Notes: generated by a model from the sequence alone, not told the origin. 64,000 nucleotides of DNA from Anolis sagrei (GCF_037176765.1 NC_090034.1:21964875-22028874); one strand, 5' to 3'; numbered from the stretch's first letter, positions 23,601 to 32,569 are shown. Made by a program: numbers and translations.

Positions 23601-26600
23601 ATACGCAGAGCAAGTCACATAGGGTTTCATATGTTTTCTTCCCAAACGAAGCATATCATGGTTATTCAGTGAACATTTTCTGATACCCCTGGAATTCCAG
23701 AGGCAGTTTGTGACAAGAGAGAGGATCTGTTCTGACAGCTTCTTTTTAAAAACTGGAAAGTCCCCTCTTGAGTTTGAGCAAATTGTAATCAGTGGTGCCC
23801 AATCTTTGCTCTTCCAGGTGTTTTTGGACTTTAGCTCCCAGAATTCCTGACCATTGGTCAAGTTGACCAAGGCTTCTGGGAGATGAAGCCCCAATTGCTT
23901 GAAGAACCAAATGATGGACGCCACAGTCCTGAATAGTGTGTCTCTGCAGTATCTATGTGATCTGTGTCCTTTTGGCCCTCTTAGTTTAGCTTGAAGCAGA
24001 AAGCAAATGAATTTTGTACTTGAACATCTGTTCTGCCTTGTAATGTGTAAAAAGTTACAAGAGGCTGCAATAAAACATGGCCCTTTCTCCTCCTTTTTTT
24101 GTTTTGCTCCTAAGGTCCAAGTCGCCCTACAGTGCATCCTCGTATTCACGGAGCTCCTACACATACTCCAAGTCCCGTTCCGGTTCCTCTCGCTCTCGGT
24201 CCTACTCCCGCTCCTTCAGCCGCTCGCACTCCCGCTCCTATTCCCGCTCCCCGCCGTACCCCCGCAGAGCCCGGGCAAAGAGCCGCAACTACCGCTCCCG
24301 CTCGCGGTCACATGGCTACCACCGGTCAAGGTCAAGATCTCCTCCCTACCGCAGATACCACTCTCGGTCCAGATCACCTGTCTACAGAGCTCAGTCCCCA
24401 AACAAGCACCCCCCGGTTCCTCAGCCGGAAGGGGAGCGGGAGTACTTTGGCCGCTACCGGGAGGTTCCTGTTTATGAAATGAAGGCATACTATGGCCGGC
24501 CTGTGGACATGAGGGACCCCTATGAGAAAGAGAGGCTTCACAACTGGGAGATCCGCTACCGAGAGTGGGAGAAGTACTACAAGGGCATCTTGCCCGGGGC
24601 CCAGCCCAGGCCGCTGCTGAACAGAGAGAACTTCTCCCCAGAGAGATTTGGGCCTCTCGGACCCCGGCGAGAGAACTCCCCGTACATCCGAGGTCGCAGG
24701 GATGAATTTCCCACTGCACTGGGACACCGGAACCGGAACCTAGGCGGAGGCTACCCTGAGAAGTTAAGTGGCAGAGAAGGCCATGGTTTGAAAGACATGG
24801 TCAAACCAAAAGAGAAGGAAGTTGAGAATCCCTCAGGAGATGCCAAAGGAAATAAACACAAGAAGCACCGAAGGAGAAGGAGAGAAGAGGGGGAAGGCTT
24901 CCTTAGTGTTGATCCGCTAGAAGGGTCCCGGAAGCCCAGGGATCTGCCTTCTTCTGCAGGAGAAGATAGCAAGCCGGACCCACTTTTCGTGCCCCCCAGC
25001 AGAGATGATGGCACCCCTGTCCGGGATGAGCCAATGGATGCCGATTCTGTCGCCTTCAAGCCAATCTCCGACAAGGAGCGGAAGGAGAAGCCAAAGGCAA
25101 AGGCCGAAAAGCTTAAGCGGAAAATGGATGCTCCAGCCGCTCCCGTCTCAGCCACCAGCAAGAAAGAGACCCAAGCCAAGCCTCCCAAGGGGCCCCAAGA
25201 GAAAGTGGAGGCTGACCGTGAAAAGTCTCCACGAGCAGAGCCCCCCACCAAGAAAGCAAAGGAGGAGACGGCAAAGGCTGACAGTGCAAAGACCTCATCC
25301 TCCCAGAAAGAGGATAAGCCAGTGGGCACATCACGCAAGGCCCATCCCCGCGGGGCTAAAGAGCACCCAGACAGCCGGTCGGGCAAAGAAGAGAAGAGCA
25401 AGAAGGAGCACCCCTCCAAGGAGGTCAAGCCAGAGAAGTCATCAAGTAAGGAGGAGAAGTCCAAGAAGCCCCTGGACAAGGGCAAACCTGTGGAGGTCAA
25501 GCCGGAGAAAAGGAAGAGGAAGATTGAGGAAAAAGGAGATAATAAGGAACAAGAAGCTGCGTCATCTAAGACTCCCAAACCAGAAAGCGCAGAATCCAAA
25601 CCTGCACCAAAGGGAGTGAAAGCTGAGCCCGAAGATGAGAAGTCGGAGAAGACTCCCGAAAAGGACAAAACGGTTCTGCCCGCTGTCCCGACGAAAAAAA
25701 TTAAGCTGAACAGGGAGACGGGCAAGAAGATTGCTAGCACCGAAAATGCCCCTTCTGCCAAAGAGGCTCTGGCTGAGAAGCCTGAGCCAACGACCAGCAG
25801 CAAAGTGAAGCCAGAGAAAACGAAGGGAAAGATGAGGAGAAAAGTGGCAATGACTGACGGAACTGGTTCAACGCTAGTGGATTATACCAGGTACCTTTTG
25901 ACTAATAATGAAAAATCTGTTTAAATTTGAGTTCATGTCAGGCTGAACTTGTATACTCTTGCAGAAAGACTCATATTTGGCCACCTTAAATCACTCTGGG
26001 AGCAGAATAGTAGCATCAGGTATTGGGACCAACTCTTGAGTGGATGAAAAACAGTGATGATAATTTGCTTTGAGTCTTTTTTTTTTTTTAGAGAGAAGAA
26101 GTGAGATGAAAATAATAATAAGAATAAATAAAAATAGCCCAAACGTATCCATGAGGAAGTTTCCATGGCTTCTTATTTATCTTACATTGAGCTAATTCAG
26201 GTTCATTTAGCAAGACATAGTCCCCAAATCTGAAGCTGAGTGCAGTTATGCAGCAGATGACAAGCCACCTGTGAGAGGGTTTAGCAGTTTAGATGTTTCC
26301 CCCTCTAGAGATTAAGGCCATGCTTTTGCACTCCCAGCCGTAGTTTTCATGGAAAAGGTGGCTCCCAGCTTCATCACGTAATTTTGTGTGCAAGGGCTGT
26401 TTTGGTGGATTGCCCTAGCTTTGTGAAAATTCATTGCCCAATGCAGAGTTGGCCATGTTCATCTCTATCCTAACCTATCTGTTTTGGGCTCCCCCCCCCT
26501 TGTTTAGTACAAGCTCTGCTGGTGGGAGCCCTGTTAAGAAGGTGGAGGACAAGCTGGACACTAAGCGAACCGTCATCAAGACCATGGAAGAGTACAACAA

Positions 26601-28146
26601 CGACATCACAGCTCCTGCGGAAGATGTGATCATCATGATCCAAGTCCCCCAGTCCAAGTGGGACAAGGATGATTTCGATTCGGAGGAGGAGGAACAGGCA
26701 GTCGCTAAACCTGCCCAGCTGCCTTCTGCCATTACGAAGCCTGTCAGCGTCATCAAGAATGTCAGCGCAAAACAACCCTCTACCTCCTTCAAACAGAACG
26801 AGAAGGAGCTCGAGCCTCCTTTGGAGAAGACCCAGAAAACCAACAGGGAAACCGGGCGCGAAACTTTAGGGCAGCTGGAACCCAAAAGCTCCAAAAGCAC
26901 AGCGTCCAGTGAGAAAGGGAAAGCCAAAGACCGGGATCACGCTGTGTCTGAGCGAGACTCATCTGAGAAAAGGAAGAGCAGCCTGCAGCTGGAGAAGGAG
27001 CGCTCCGAACATAGTGCTGAGCCGGGGAATCCCAGGGCCGCCTCCTCGTCTCACTCCTCCCGGGAGAGCAGAGCCCCAGAGAAACACGACACAACCCACA
27101 CTTCCTCCTCCTCTGCAAAGGACTTCACTCCCAGCAGGGAAAAGAAGCATGATCACGAGAGCAGCAGCAGCAGAGACCACTCAGGATCCAAGCGACGGGA
27201 GGAGAGGAGCGATCCTTCAAGGAAAAGGGCCTCCCCTTCCCGCCCTAGAGAATCTTCCTCCTCCACTTCTGGGACAAAGAACAAAGGCAGGGAGGAGCGG
27301 ACAGAGCCACCAAAAAAGGAGGCCTGGGACCCGAAACGGAACAGCTACAGCCCTCCTAGGGAGCGCAGGCCAAACGAGCACAAGGCTGCAGCCCATGACT
27401 CCCGACGCTCGTCAGCGGAGCACCACAAGTCCCAGGAGAGGGGCTCCGGCAAGGAGAGGGAAAAGCGCCCGCTCTCGTCTGAGCGCCGGAGCACCAAGGA
27501 GAAGATGGCCGGAGGAGGGAGCAAGGCCTCACACCGGCCTCAGGGCAGTTCATCGGAGACACGTGATCCGGGAGCAGGGAGCGAGAAGAGCGCTCCCAAA
27601 CCACCAAAGCCCCAGCTGAGTCACACATCCCGGCTCTCTTCCGACCCAACAAGAGAAACGGATGAGGCCGCCTTCGTTCCCGACTACAATGAGAGCGACA
27701 GCGACAGCAATGCCTCGGCCAAAGTGGAGGAGCCCAAGGAGGGGAAGGACAAGAATGCTACCAATGCTGCTGCCAACAATTTGCCAAAGGAGGCCATTGC
27801 CACTGGGCCGGGGGCAGGAACAGTCGCCTCAGCCTCTGTCCCGGCAGTGGAAGGGAGCCAGAGCACCAGCAGCCCCAGCCCCAGCCGGAGCCCCTCAGAA
27901 AGTGCCGGAAGGAGCCGCAGCAGCAGTCCCAGCTCTGCCGAAAGCCAGGACAGCAAGAAGAAGCGGAAGAAGAAGGAGAAGAAGAAACATAAGAAGCACA
28001 AAAAGCACAAGAAGCATAAGAAGCACGCAGGGCCCGAGTCCGAGGCAGAGAAGAGCCAGAAGCATAAACACAAGAAGAAAAAGTCCAAGAAAAGCAAGGA
28101 CAAGGAGAAGGACGACCAAAAAGCCAAGCCCCCCATCCCCGTTTAG
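2476..28146 (+). CDS. RBBP6: RBBP6, E3 ubiquitin ligase / 3'-processing factor (17 coding exons)
   Basis: Complete retinoblastoma-binding protein 6 gene. Seventeen exons with GT-AG borders join into 5424 nt (1807 residues; the human protein is about 1792). Order: ubiquitin-like DWNN domain (about 1-76), CCHC zinc knuckle (C161, C164, H169, C174), RING/U-box-like domain (about 259-300), proline-rich segment (about 320-620), RS-rich segment (from about 670), long charged Lys/Glu/Ser-rich tail spanning the regions known in human to bind Rb and p53, and a KKHKKH-repeat basic C-terminus. The family acts in the nucleus with the cleavage/polyadenylation machinery and as an E3 ligase (YB-1, ZBTB38 and p53-MDM2 links are known from mammals). 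The start ATG begins [17 protein letters not shown], the invariant vertebrate N-terminus. No frame break was seen. The human segment of about 23 residues between WEH and the INRGRHHSE stretch appears to be absent. Confidence 0.97.
2715..4115 (+). repeat. Tandem minisatellite, about 180-bp units, in RBBP6 intron 1
   Basis: At least six imperfect units. Each has a segment reading roughly TAAAGCCACCTTGACCCCCA, then CAGTCYARTCTAAGAGTGRAC, a CTTAGAGTAGGCCGCATCTAC segment, an (AAT)n tract of varying length, GACTCCAGTTGGAAGGAC, TTGTGTCCTGAGAGAGACC and CCAGCCATCA. Units begin near 2720, 2930, 3114, 3252 (the unit before it is shortened), 3431, 3620 and 4035. The sixth is split by a LINE tail at about 3706-3945. 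The array begins less than 100 bp after exon 1. Confidence 0.8.
3706..3945 (+). mobile_element. R4/Dong-clade LINE 3' end fragment
   Basis: Matches the 3' end of the better preserved copy at 33.0-34.5 kb: the stretch coding for LQKAxLLGxAxxI and YIT, then the shared tail (CACAGTCCTAGACACTTGGG) and an (AAT)n end. It lies inside the minisatellite, next to its AAT tracts. Heavily 5'-truncated. Confidence 0.7.
4116..6660. other. RBBP6 intron 1, remaining part
   Basis: AT-rich intronic sequence with no repeat family or exon that I recognise. It contains a C13/G6 junction at about 4126-4144 and a C14 run at about 5653-5666. The polypyrimidine tract and AG for exon 2 end at 6660. Confidence 0.6.
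6661..6760 (+). CDS. RBBP6: RBBP6 coding exon 2
   Basis: Codons 56-89, [20 protein letters not shown] and [11 protein letters not shown], the end of the DWNN ubiquitin-like fold. Good acceptor (TCCTTTTCAG) and a consensus GTAAGT donor. Human has S where C occurs here in VKCTSK. Confidence 0.97.
6761..8070. other. RBBP6 intron 2, 5' part
   Basis: No coding or repeat feature recognised; ordinary AT-rich intronic sequence. Confidence 0.5.
8071..8688 (+). mobile_element. CR1 LINE, 5'-truncated 3' end
   Basis: An open frame reading [18 protein letters not shown] through [13 protein letters not shown] and ends at a stop after LDGHLLGVL, the C-terminal part of CR1 ORF2. Then comes the 3' UTR with GGATGGCCCATGAGGTC and the diagnostic terminal ATTCTATGATTCT repeats. 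Same sense as RBBP6, in intron 2. The frame is unbroken over about 178 codons, suggesting moderate age. It lacks EN and most of RT, so it is a dead-on-arrival copy. Confidence 0.92.
8689..9623. other. RBBP6 intron 2, 3' part
   Basis: No feature recognised apart from the acceptor (TTTACTTTCTAG) for exon 3. Confidence 0.5.
9624..9660 (+). CDS. RBBP6: RBBP6 coding exon 3 (37 nt)
   Basis: Codons 89-101, (I)[12 protein letters not shown]; human has SRTEPAMATTKA. It ends on a codon boundary before the donor GTATGT. Reading through this donor yields the alternative short isoform end. Confidence 0.93.
9661..9708 (+). CDS. RBBP6: RBBP6 isoform-3-type read-through end (DWNN-only protein)
   Basis: If the exon 3 donor is not used, the frame continues 15 codons, [15 protein letters not shown], to TAA at 9706-9708, giving a 116-residue protein. 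From memory, the human 118-residue isoform 3 ends with an intron-encoded tail also beginning VCKNTI. The shared hexapeptide falls across a splice donor (GTATGT encodes VC). AATAAA signals follow at 9729 and 10067. This would be a free ubiquitin-like DWNN protein lacking the zinc knuckle and RING. Confidence 0.7.
   Translation, partial: VCKNTITLFSSTHCA
9729..9734 (+). terminator. Candidate intronic poly(A) signal for the short isoform
   Basis: AATAAA 21 nt after the read-through stop. A second AATAAA lies further downstream, so either could end the DWNN-only transcript. No clear GU-rich element decides between them. Confidence 0.35.
10067..10072 (+). terminator. Second candidate intronic poly(A) signal
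   Basis: AATAAA followed by A-rich then T-rich sequence; preceded by a long GT/T-rich stretch (about 9998-10060) resembling a 3' UTR. It would give a 3' UTR of roughly 380 nt for the short isoform. Confidence 0.4.
10100..14759. other. RBBP6 intron 3, largely repeat-free
   Basis: About 4.6 kb with no LINE, SINE or hAT-type element that I can recognise, unlike the other non-coding parts of the window. It contains a G17 run at 12211-12227 and ordinary AT-rich intronic sequence. No exon with RBBP6-like coding capacity is seen. Confidence 0.55.
14760..14804 (+). CDS. RBBP6: RBBP6 coding exon 4 (45 nt)
   Basis: Codons 102-116, [15 protein letters not shown], identical to human as I recall it. A phase 0 exon at both ends, with acceptor TATGAACAG and donor GTATAT. 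Confidence 0.95.
14805..16976. other. RBBP6 intron 4 with a 3'-UTR-like stretch
   Basis: About 14.8-16.2 kb is T- and A-rich, repeat-free and has the look of a vertebrate 3' UTR: several TGTA and AT-rich elements, ending in TTAATAAAACG at about 16198-16208. If exon 4 were read through, the frame would close after 33 codons. It may be a terminal exon of an alternative transcript or just conserved intron. Repeats are absent through exon 5. Confidence 0.35.
16977..17065 (+). CDS. RBBP6: RBBP6 coding exon 5
   Basis: Codons 117-146, [20 protein letters not shown] and QSGHEYDPI. The acceptor follows GAACAG; donor GTAAGT. Essentially identical to human. Confidence 0.97.
17196..17292 (+). CDS. RBBP6: RBBP6 coding exon 6, zinc knuckle
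   Basis: Codons 146-178, including [14 protein letters not shown] (CX2CX4HX4C), the RNA-binding zinc knuckle. All four ligands are present. Human has N where I occurs before the last cysteine. The intron before it is only 130 bp. Confidence 0.97.
17548..17722 (+). mobile_element. Non-LTR retrotransposon 3' end fragment
   Basis: Similar to the 3' end of the element at 40.47-41.1 kb: ACACCAGAGG(T/C)(G/A)CTCCAAGT, GCCAGC..ATGGTCAA.GGACATTTA, then CTGACA..ATAA and TAAATAAATA at the end. Short, 5'-truncated, in RBBP6 intron 6. Confidence 0.6.
18042..18181 (+). CDS. RBBP6: RBBP6 coding exon 7
   Basis: Codons 179-225, [20 protein letters not shown] through [12 protein letters not shown]. Acceptor CTTGACAG, donor GTAAGT. 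Confidence 0.97.
18490..18720 (+). mobile_element. RTE-type LINE or SINE 3' end, degenerate
   Basis: Contains GAGAGTCACCATAAGTCAAA and CAACTTGATAGCAATTGAAC, resembling the RTE-family 3' end (a GTCGCCATGAGTC/GACTTGATGGCA type sequence). No coding part is kept. Lies in RBBP6 intron 7. Confidence 0.45.
18829..19001 (+). CDS. RBBP6: RBBP6 coding exon 8, first half of RING
   Basis: Codons 225-283. It contains the acidic PSSSSEEDD stretch and the first RING ligands in [26 protein letters not shown] (C259, C262, C274 or C275, C280, C283). The final cysteine codon is split by the intron (T|GT). Confidence 0.97.
19085..19545 (-). mobile_element. R4/Dong-clade LINE 3' end, antisense
   Basis: The minus strand encodes [40 protein letters not shown] and [15 protein letters not shown], the C-terminal endonuclease-region sequence shared with the copies at 33.0-34.5 kb and 41.6-42.0 kb. 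Its 3' end lies at the left with AAT-type repeats, and (ATT/ACT)n trinucleotides follow on the right at 19545-19575. Located in RBBP6 intron 8. Confidence 0.8.
19719..19822 (+). CDS. RBBP6: RBBP6 coding exon 9, second half of RING
   Basis: Codons 283-317, [20 protein letters not shown] and [15 protein letters not shown]296 and C299 complete the RING/U-box-like zinc ligands. Confidence 0.97.
20119..20456 (+). CDS. RBBP6: RBBP6 coding exon 10, proline-rich
   Basis: Codons 318-430. Starts [17 protein letters not shown], then a Pro/Ala/Leu-rich stretch that is poorly conserved, with a short [11 protein letters not shown] repeat. It ends HTDKPDGPF(R) like human HSEKSDGPFR. Markedly GC-rich compared with the flanking introns. 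Confidence 0.93.
20762..20796. repeat. (AC)n-(GT)n inverted dinucleotide repeat
   Basis: An (AC)n tract runs directly into (GT)n, giving an inverted arrangement able to form a hairpin or Z-DNA. In RBBP6 intron 10. Confidence 0.85.
21214..21313 (+). CDS. RBBP6: RBBP6 coding exon 11
   Basis: Codons 430-463, [20 protein letters not shown] and the following stretch, ending LEEK. Weakly conserved but in the right place and phase, and it joins GYQVPVLG in exon 12 as in human ([12 protein letters not shown]). Confidence 0.9.
21403..21481 (+). CDS. RBBP6: RBBP6 coding exon 12
   Basis: Codons 464-490, [20 protein letters not shown] and HSIPSM, ending one base into a Gly codon. The intron before it is 89 bp. 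Confidence 0.93.
21567..21624 (+). CDS. RBBP6: RBBP6 coding exon 13 (58 nt)
   Basis: Codons 490-509, [19 protein letters not shown], corresponding to the human stretch ending RPGWE. Short 85-bp intron before it. Confidence 0.88.
21954..22085 (-). mobile_element. CR1/L2-type LINE 3' UTR fragment
   Basis: Contains TAGAATCCTAGAGTTGGAAA, CCATCCAGTCCAACCCCCTT and CTGCCAGGCAGGAAAAGC, the inverted 3' end of a lizard CR1-like LINE. In RBBP6 intron 13. Confidence 0.65.
22439..22819 (+). CDS. RBBP6: RBBP6 coding exon 14, PPP-rich
   Basis: Codons 509-636, [20 protein letters not shown], then [40 protein letters not shown] and [19 protein letters not shown]. Closely matches human after SINRGRHHSERSQRT. 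Human has about 23 residues upstream (SNKLGYLVSPPQQ and following) with no counterpart here. Confidence 0.95.
23122..23223 (+). CDS. RBBP6: RBBP6 coding exon 15 (102 nt, cassette-type)
   Basis: Codons 636-670, [20 protein letters not shown] and [14 protein letters not shown]. Its length is a multiple of three, so skipping preserves the frame. It corresponds to the 34-residue segment absent from human isoform 2 (residues 653-686, from memory). Likely alternatively spliced here too. Confidence 0.95.
23797..23910. mobile_element. Short palindromic hAT-type element
   Basis: Arms TCTTCCAGGTGTTTTTGGAC..TAGCTCCCAGAATTC and GCTTCTGGGAGATGAAGCCC are loosely inverted. It is one of several such elements in the window (30.99, 47.39, 49.20 and 62.81 kb). 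In RBBP6 intron 15. Confidence 0.5.
24115..25890 (+). CDS. RBBP6: RBBP6 coding exon 16, RS region and Rb-binding region
   Basis: Codons 670-1262, 1776 nt. Begins (R)[17 protein letters not shown], then RS-type repeats ([20 protein letters not shown]), [32 protein letters not shown], and a long Lys/Glu-rich low-complexity tract with [33 protein letters not shown] and STLVDYT. In human this covers the Rb-binding segment. The overlapping 350-codon minus-strand frame is a compositional shadow. Confidence 0.97.
25891..26507. other. RBBP6 intron 16
   Basis: 617 bp with no element recognised. Ends in a C9 run and TTGTTTAG acceptor. Confidence 0.6.
26508..28146 (+). CDS. RBBP6: RBBP6 coding exon 17, p53-binding region and basic tail
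   Basis: Codons 1262-1807 plus TAG at 28144-28146. It contains [40 protein letters not shown], then Ser/Lys/Glu-rich disorder, [55 protein letters not shown] and a lysine-rich end. In human this spans the p53-binding segment. Single open frame. Confidence 0.97.
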
Positions 28147-28640
28147 CATTGAGGCCAAGGACTTCCTCAGAAGAGGAGGCGTTGGGATGGGATTATTCTC
28201 CACCATAAACCATCGACGAAAGTGAGCCTTTGGGGGAAAGGCCAGGAAGTCCCTCTACTGCACTTGCGCAATTGCTGCTTGATTTGATTTTTACATCAGA
28301 GCTTTATAAAGTGAACATTTTGTACAGACTTGTGAGTTGTGACCATGTAATATGCCGGGAGGGAGGGAGGGGACAGTTTGGAGGGTTTTTAATTTTATTT
28401 TTATTTGGGGGGGAGGGGCATCTTATTTTTAAACCACCGTTAAATGAGTTCAGGTGGAGTTTACTGTACTGTGAATCGATTCACATGAAATTTTTTAAAG
28501 GATTGCCTGTCAGGAAAACGTTTAAAAAGAAAAAGGCTGGTATGGCTTACAATATCAGCTGGAGGACTTGCAGAAATATCATTTCAGCCTTGTTCTGTTA
28601 CCTTTTGGATTACAATAAAAAAGTTTCATTAAACCTAAAC
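28147..28640 (+). other. RBBP6: RBBP6 3' untranslated region
   Basis: Roughly 490 nt from the stop to just past the AATAAA at 28614. Contains a G-rich stretch (about 28360-28420). Confidence 0.75.
28614..28619 (+). terminator. RBBP6: RBBP6 main poly(A) signal
   Basis: AATAAA in ACAATAAAAAAG, followed within about 25-40 nt by GT-containing sequence (CTATGTGGTTG), the expected cleavage and downstream element arrangement. Confidence 0.8.
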
Positions 28641-28913
28641 CTATGTGGTTGAATAAGGGAAGAAAGAGGTGGCTGGGAGATGGCCTTCTGGGTCTACCAA
28701 AAAGTATTGACCTGATAGAGACTGGGGATATATATGTTCGAATTCATACTTAAATGCTTTTAAAGGGGGACTGCCAAAGAGGCCGTTTGGGATCCAGGTT
28801 TTCAGAAGGGCCAATGCTGCTGCTGTTTCCCCACAAAGGCATCCAAAAAGCCCAGGAGAGCCCCTGTGGCAAGAGAGTCAAGGGGGATTCTGTAGTCCAT
28901 TTCTCAGGAAGGT

Positions 28914-29007
28914 GGGTTCTGTTGTCATTGTGGGATACCTTGATAGTGTGGCATTATAAAGGTTCTGTTGTTGTCATTGTGGGATACCTTGATAGTGTGG
29001 CATTATG
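28914..29007. repeat. Tandem duplication, about 43-bp unit
   Basis: GTTGTCATTGTGGGATACCT and TGATAGTGTGGCATTAT occur twice, 49 bp apart and almost identical. Recent slippage-type duplication. Confidence 0.85.
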
Positions 29008-29505
29008 AACTGAGGCTCAAGGCAATAGCGAACATAGCAGCACATGGTACGAACATAAACAAATGCCAGTTTTAATCCCCAAGGTTTTGGGGATTGAAGT
29101 CAATGTGGTGGATTTGCCCAAATTGGAGGGCATTTTGGACCCCCCCCCCCCCAAAAGCAAGTGCCACCCTCTAATTGCCACCATTGAACTGCTCTTACCT
29201 TTCAAGTGCTTCCTAATGTTTAAGTGGAATCTCGGTTTCCAATGGTAGTTGGCCATAGAGGCCTTGTTCAAGGTTTTCCCAGAGTGGGGCTCTAAATTCT
29301 GATCATGATTCTTAATCTGATAAATGAATGTGGAATCTTGGGGTCCTAGTCCAAACTACTTGCAAAGGTGTGGAGACTTCATGTGCTTTGAGGTTGTCCC
29401 TAGAGGTGAGCATCAGCATGGAAACTGTTCATTCTCCTTTGGAAAGCACATCATGTACATCCAGCTGCAGAAATGCCTTTTTCCTATTGGCTGCATCTCT
29501 CTCTC

Positions 29506-29538
29506 GCTAGAAAGGGAAGCCATGCTTCCCTTTCTAGC
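29506..29538. repeat. Perfect hairpin, 15-bp arms, 3-nt loop
   Basis: GCTAGAAAGGGAAGC, loop CAT, then its exact reverse complement. Isolated in the intergenic space. Confidence 0.85.
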
Positions 29539-30815
29539 CGCAGCAGAAAGCGGCCAGAGGGTCTTTGCAACAGCAGAATTGGGGAGCGGGCTGCAGAAAG
29601 AACATTACCTAAACGGATTGGACAACCGAATGAATAAAACATGATGGCTTGAATAATTGAAAGGTGGGAGCAGAGGCAAAACAACACGTGTGCAAAGAGG
29701 CAGCCGCTTATTGAGTGCAACAGTGATGTGTCATCATCACCATCATTTCCTTGCCAGAAAAGGAGCTTCATTCCCCACTAAGAATCCAAAAGAACAGATC
29801 CTGAAAACCTTTTCTTCCTTTCCCTTCTGACTCCCACCCTGTATTTTTCTTTCCTTTGGAAATCAAAAGGGAACAATTGTGTTTTTAAAATTACTTTTAA
29901 TTCCCAAACCGCTGCCTCTTGTGTGCATTTTAATCATTTTTATCAATTACCTTGATTACACATTGAATCTTTTTTATCTAAAATGAGACCACAAATATAT
30001 TGAGGGGTTTTGTGCTCTGGAATCCCTCAATTTTCATACACATATAATGAGATACAGTTGAACTGGGATTCAAAATAAAACACAAAATGCAATTGTATTT
30101 TCTATACACCTTATGCACATGACCTGAAGGATATTTGATACAAGCTTTGTAATAGCTGAGCTAAACACGAAATTCATTGTTTCATAGCCTGAAGGTCGTT
30201 CGTTATAGGCAATAGTTTGAATAATTTTGTGCACAAAACAAAGCTTGTGTCCATGGAACCATCTGAATACACAGGTATCACTCTCAGCGACCCATGGGGT
30301 TGCTTTTGGAGTATTTTGGATAAAGAATGCTCAATCAATATTGGGGAAAAGGATGTCTGGGCAGGTGGGTAGATGGATGGGCGAGCAAGGAGATAAATGG
30401 GCAGCAGTTTCTCTGAACTGCTTTTTAGGGGTAAAGTGCACCTGCCCAAAGAGGCTCTACTTAGGCCACATTTTGGAGGTCATGTCTCATCAGCCTGATG
30501 TCCCCAGTCCTTGGCTTCAAGCAATGGTTGGCTAAGTCCATCCGGGGAGCTCTGCAACATTTCTTCTACATCTCCCACTTTCCATCGACTGTCTTGGTCT
30601 CTATGGCAACGTGCATTTCTACGCCTGCCTTTTTGCAACTGCACACTCACAGACCCCATTGGTATTCCACCTCTTGCCTCTCCTTGTTGCAAGCTGGCGT
30701 GCAGCCAGGGCAGAGACCCATTTGCCAAAGCTGCCTGTGTTGTTATGGAAGATTATTATTACAATGACGCACACCAAGCCTTTATTTACCTGGGGTGAAA
30801 GGTGCATTTCCAAAG

Positions 30816-30985
30816 CCCCATCAGGGCCTGGGGCTGTATCTACACTAGAATGAATGCAACTTGACTGCCATGAGAGTTGTAGTTTGGTGGGCAGGGAAGG
30901 CCCAAGGCCTTGTAAAACTACAACTCCTAGGGCCCCATAGCATTGACCCATGGCAGCAGTGTCAAACTGCATTAATTCTACAGTA
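30816..30985. mobile_element. Short non-autonomous DNA element (ACTACAACTCC type)
   Basis: The arms contain GAGAGTTGTAGTTTGGTG and AAAACTACAACTCCTAGGG in inverted orientation, within CTGTATCTACACTAGAATGA..GTCAAACTGCATTAATTCTA. Resembles abundant lizard palindromic elements. Classification is by look only. Confidence 0.55.
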
Positions 30986-30987
30986 CA

Positions 30988-31110
30988 GATTGGGCATGGG
31001 CAAGCTTCGGCCCTTCAGATGTTTTGCATTTCAACTCCCACCATTCCTACCAGCTGTTAGTAACTGTGGGAACTGATCCAAAACACCTGGAGAGCCAAAG
31101 TTTGGCCATG
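30988..31110. mobile_element. hAT-type palindromic short element
   Basis: Arms GGGCATGGGCAAGCTTCGGC..TTTCAACTCCCACCATTCCT and GTGGGAACTG.TCCAAAACACC..AGTTTGGCCATGC. Same family as the element at 62809-63010. Confidence 0.65.
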
Positions 31111-32550
31111 CTTCATATAGATGCACCATCGGTTGCAAGTGGGATTTCCCTTCAAGTTCCTAGCCTCGCAGCCAAATACACTTTGCAACCAAAGAGCTAG
31201 AATATTCTGAGTTTTGAGCAAAGCCACTCTTTTAGTCCAAGGACCGTTGCAACTTTAATTTTATTTCTAGCCTAAAAGCCAATCCTTCCTTTGCAACAGT
31301 GCTTGTTTGGCCTTTCTCTCGGATGCAGTGACTCACCTGTGGTCTTTCCGTTTGCAAACTCTCTAAAAAGACCACTTTAAAGATCCCTCCTTTGATTGCT
31401 AAAGGAAACCTCCCACTGGCGTGCAGCTGATTTAAGTACCTCAAACGCACTTCTGAATCCTTTTGTCCTATCAATCTTCCAAATGAACCGGGTGATGAAA
31501 GCAGGAGTGAAGTCAGTCTGGTGCCACACTTTGTTTAATCCTTTCGCACTTCTGAAGTCAGTTGGACTCTGCAAAATGCTTTGAGGCACCTTAGAAGGTA
31601 AGTGAAGGAGGAAGAGGAGGCCGGATTGTGCTTTTCATTGTTCTGCACCCATGAATTATGCATATGCCCCTTGTGTTTACATTCATTCTGTGAAAACCTT
31701 AATTAAAAATAAATCAAGCTGGCAGCGGATGGTGGCAGGAGCGGAATCTGTAATTGGATGTACAGCGAATGCAGTTCGACACCACTTTAACTGCCATGGA
31801 ATCTATCAATAGGAGCTGTAGTTCTGTCAAGCCTTAGGCTTTCCTTGGCTTCCTTCTTGATTCTCACTTTGGGTTCAGTGGCTTCTTTTTCTGCTCTCTT
31901 CAACCACAAACCGCTCCTCTCATTTAGAACCATAACCGGGCTTTTGCTTTCAATTCCCTGCCAGAAGCTTCCTCCTATTTTGCAATATATATATATATAA
32001 ACATAAATATATATAAGCCACTGAACATGAAACACCAAATACACTGCCACATAAAAACAGCATGAAATCACAATTTAATTCATATGCATGAATAGAACAA
32101 CACCATTCCATCACAAATTCAGCAAGGAGCCTCCCATATTTGCAACCAATATTGATGTCATTTTCAGGCTATTTTATTTTGGGGAGACTATACTTTCACA
32201 GGTATAATTGCAGGAAGTTTTAAAATTATTTTACCTGAACCATCATTTTAGGGAGTTTTAAAATTACCGTATTTAAAGTTATTTAAAAATAGGAACAAAT
32301 CCCATTTTCTCTTCTGTCATTCCCAATTGAGGCCTTGGGTTTCAGTTATTATTATTATCATTATCATTATTATTAATCTCCCGATTTCTTCTCTTAATTG
32401 AAAGCAACTCACAATACTAAAAATTGTACAAATTACAATTGAAGACCTAGACTGTTGATAATAATAATTATGAAGATTATTATTATTAATAATACATTGG
32501 TAAGTCTTTATTTTTAGTCTCAATAAAGACCTGGGGACTAATTATTGTTA
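31111..32550. other. Intergenic, no gene seen
   Basis: A TA/AT microsatellite at about 31985-32017 and AAT/ATT-rich tracts (32345-32490). No gene or repeat family recognised. Confidence 0.5.
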
Positions 32551-32569
32551 TTATCCCACTTTATTCTCT

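Larger units (their letters stand above)
28641..30815. other. Intergenic, no gene seen
   Basis: Contains a tandem duplication of a segment of about 43 bp (28914-28957 and 28963-29007), a C13 run at about 29140-29152, and a 15-bp-arm hairpin at 29506-29538. No coding gene is supported. Confidence 0.55.

Noticed and set aside
24751-25803. 350-codon open frame on the minus strand opposite RBBP6 exon 16
   Set aside because: It mirrors a Lys/Glu-rich coding exon, whose complement lacks stops by composition. No recognisable domain or start context.
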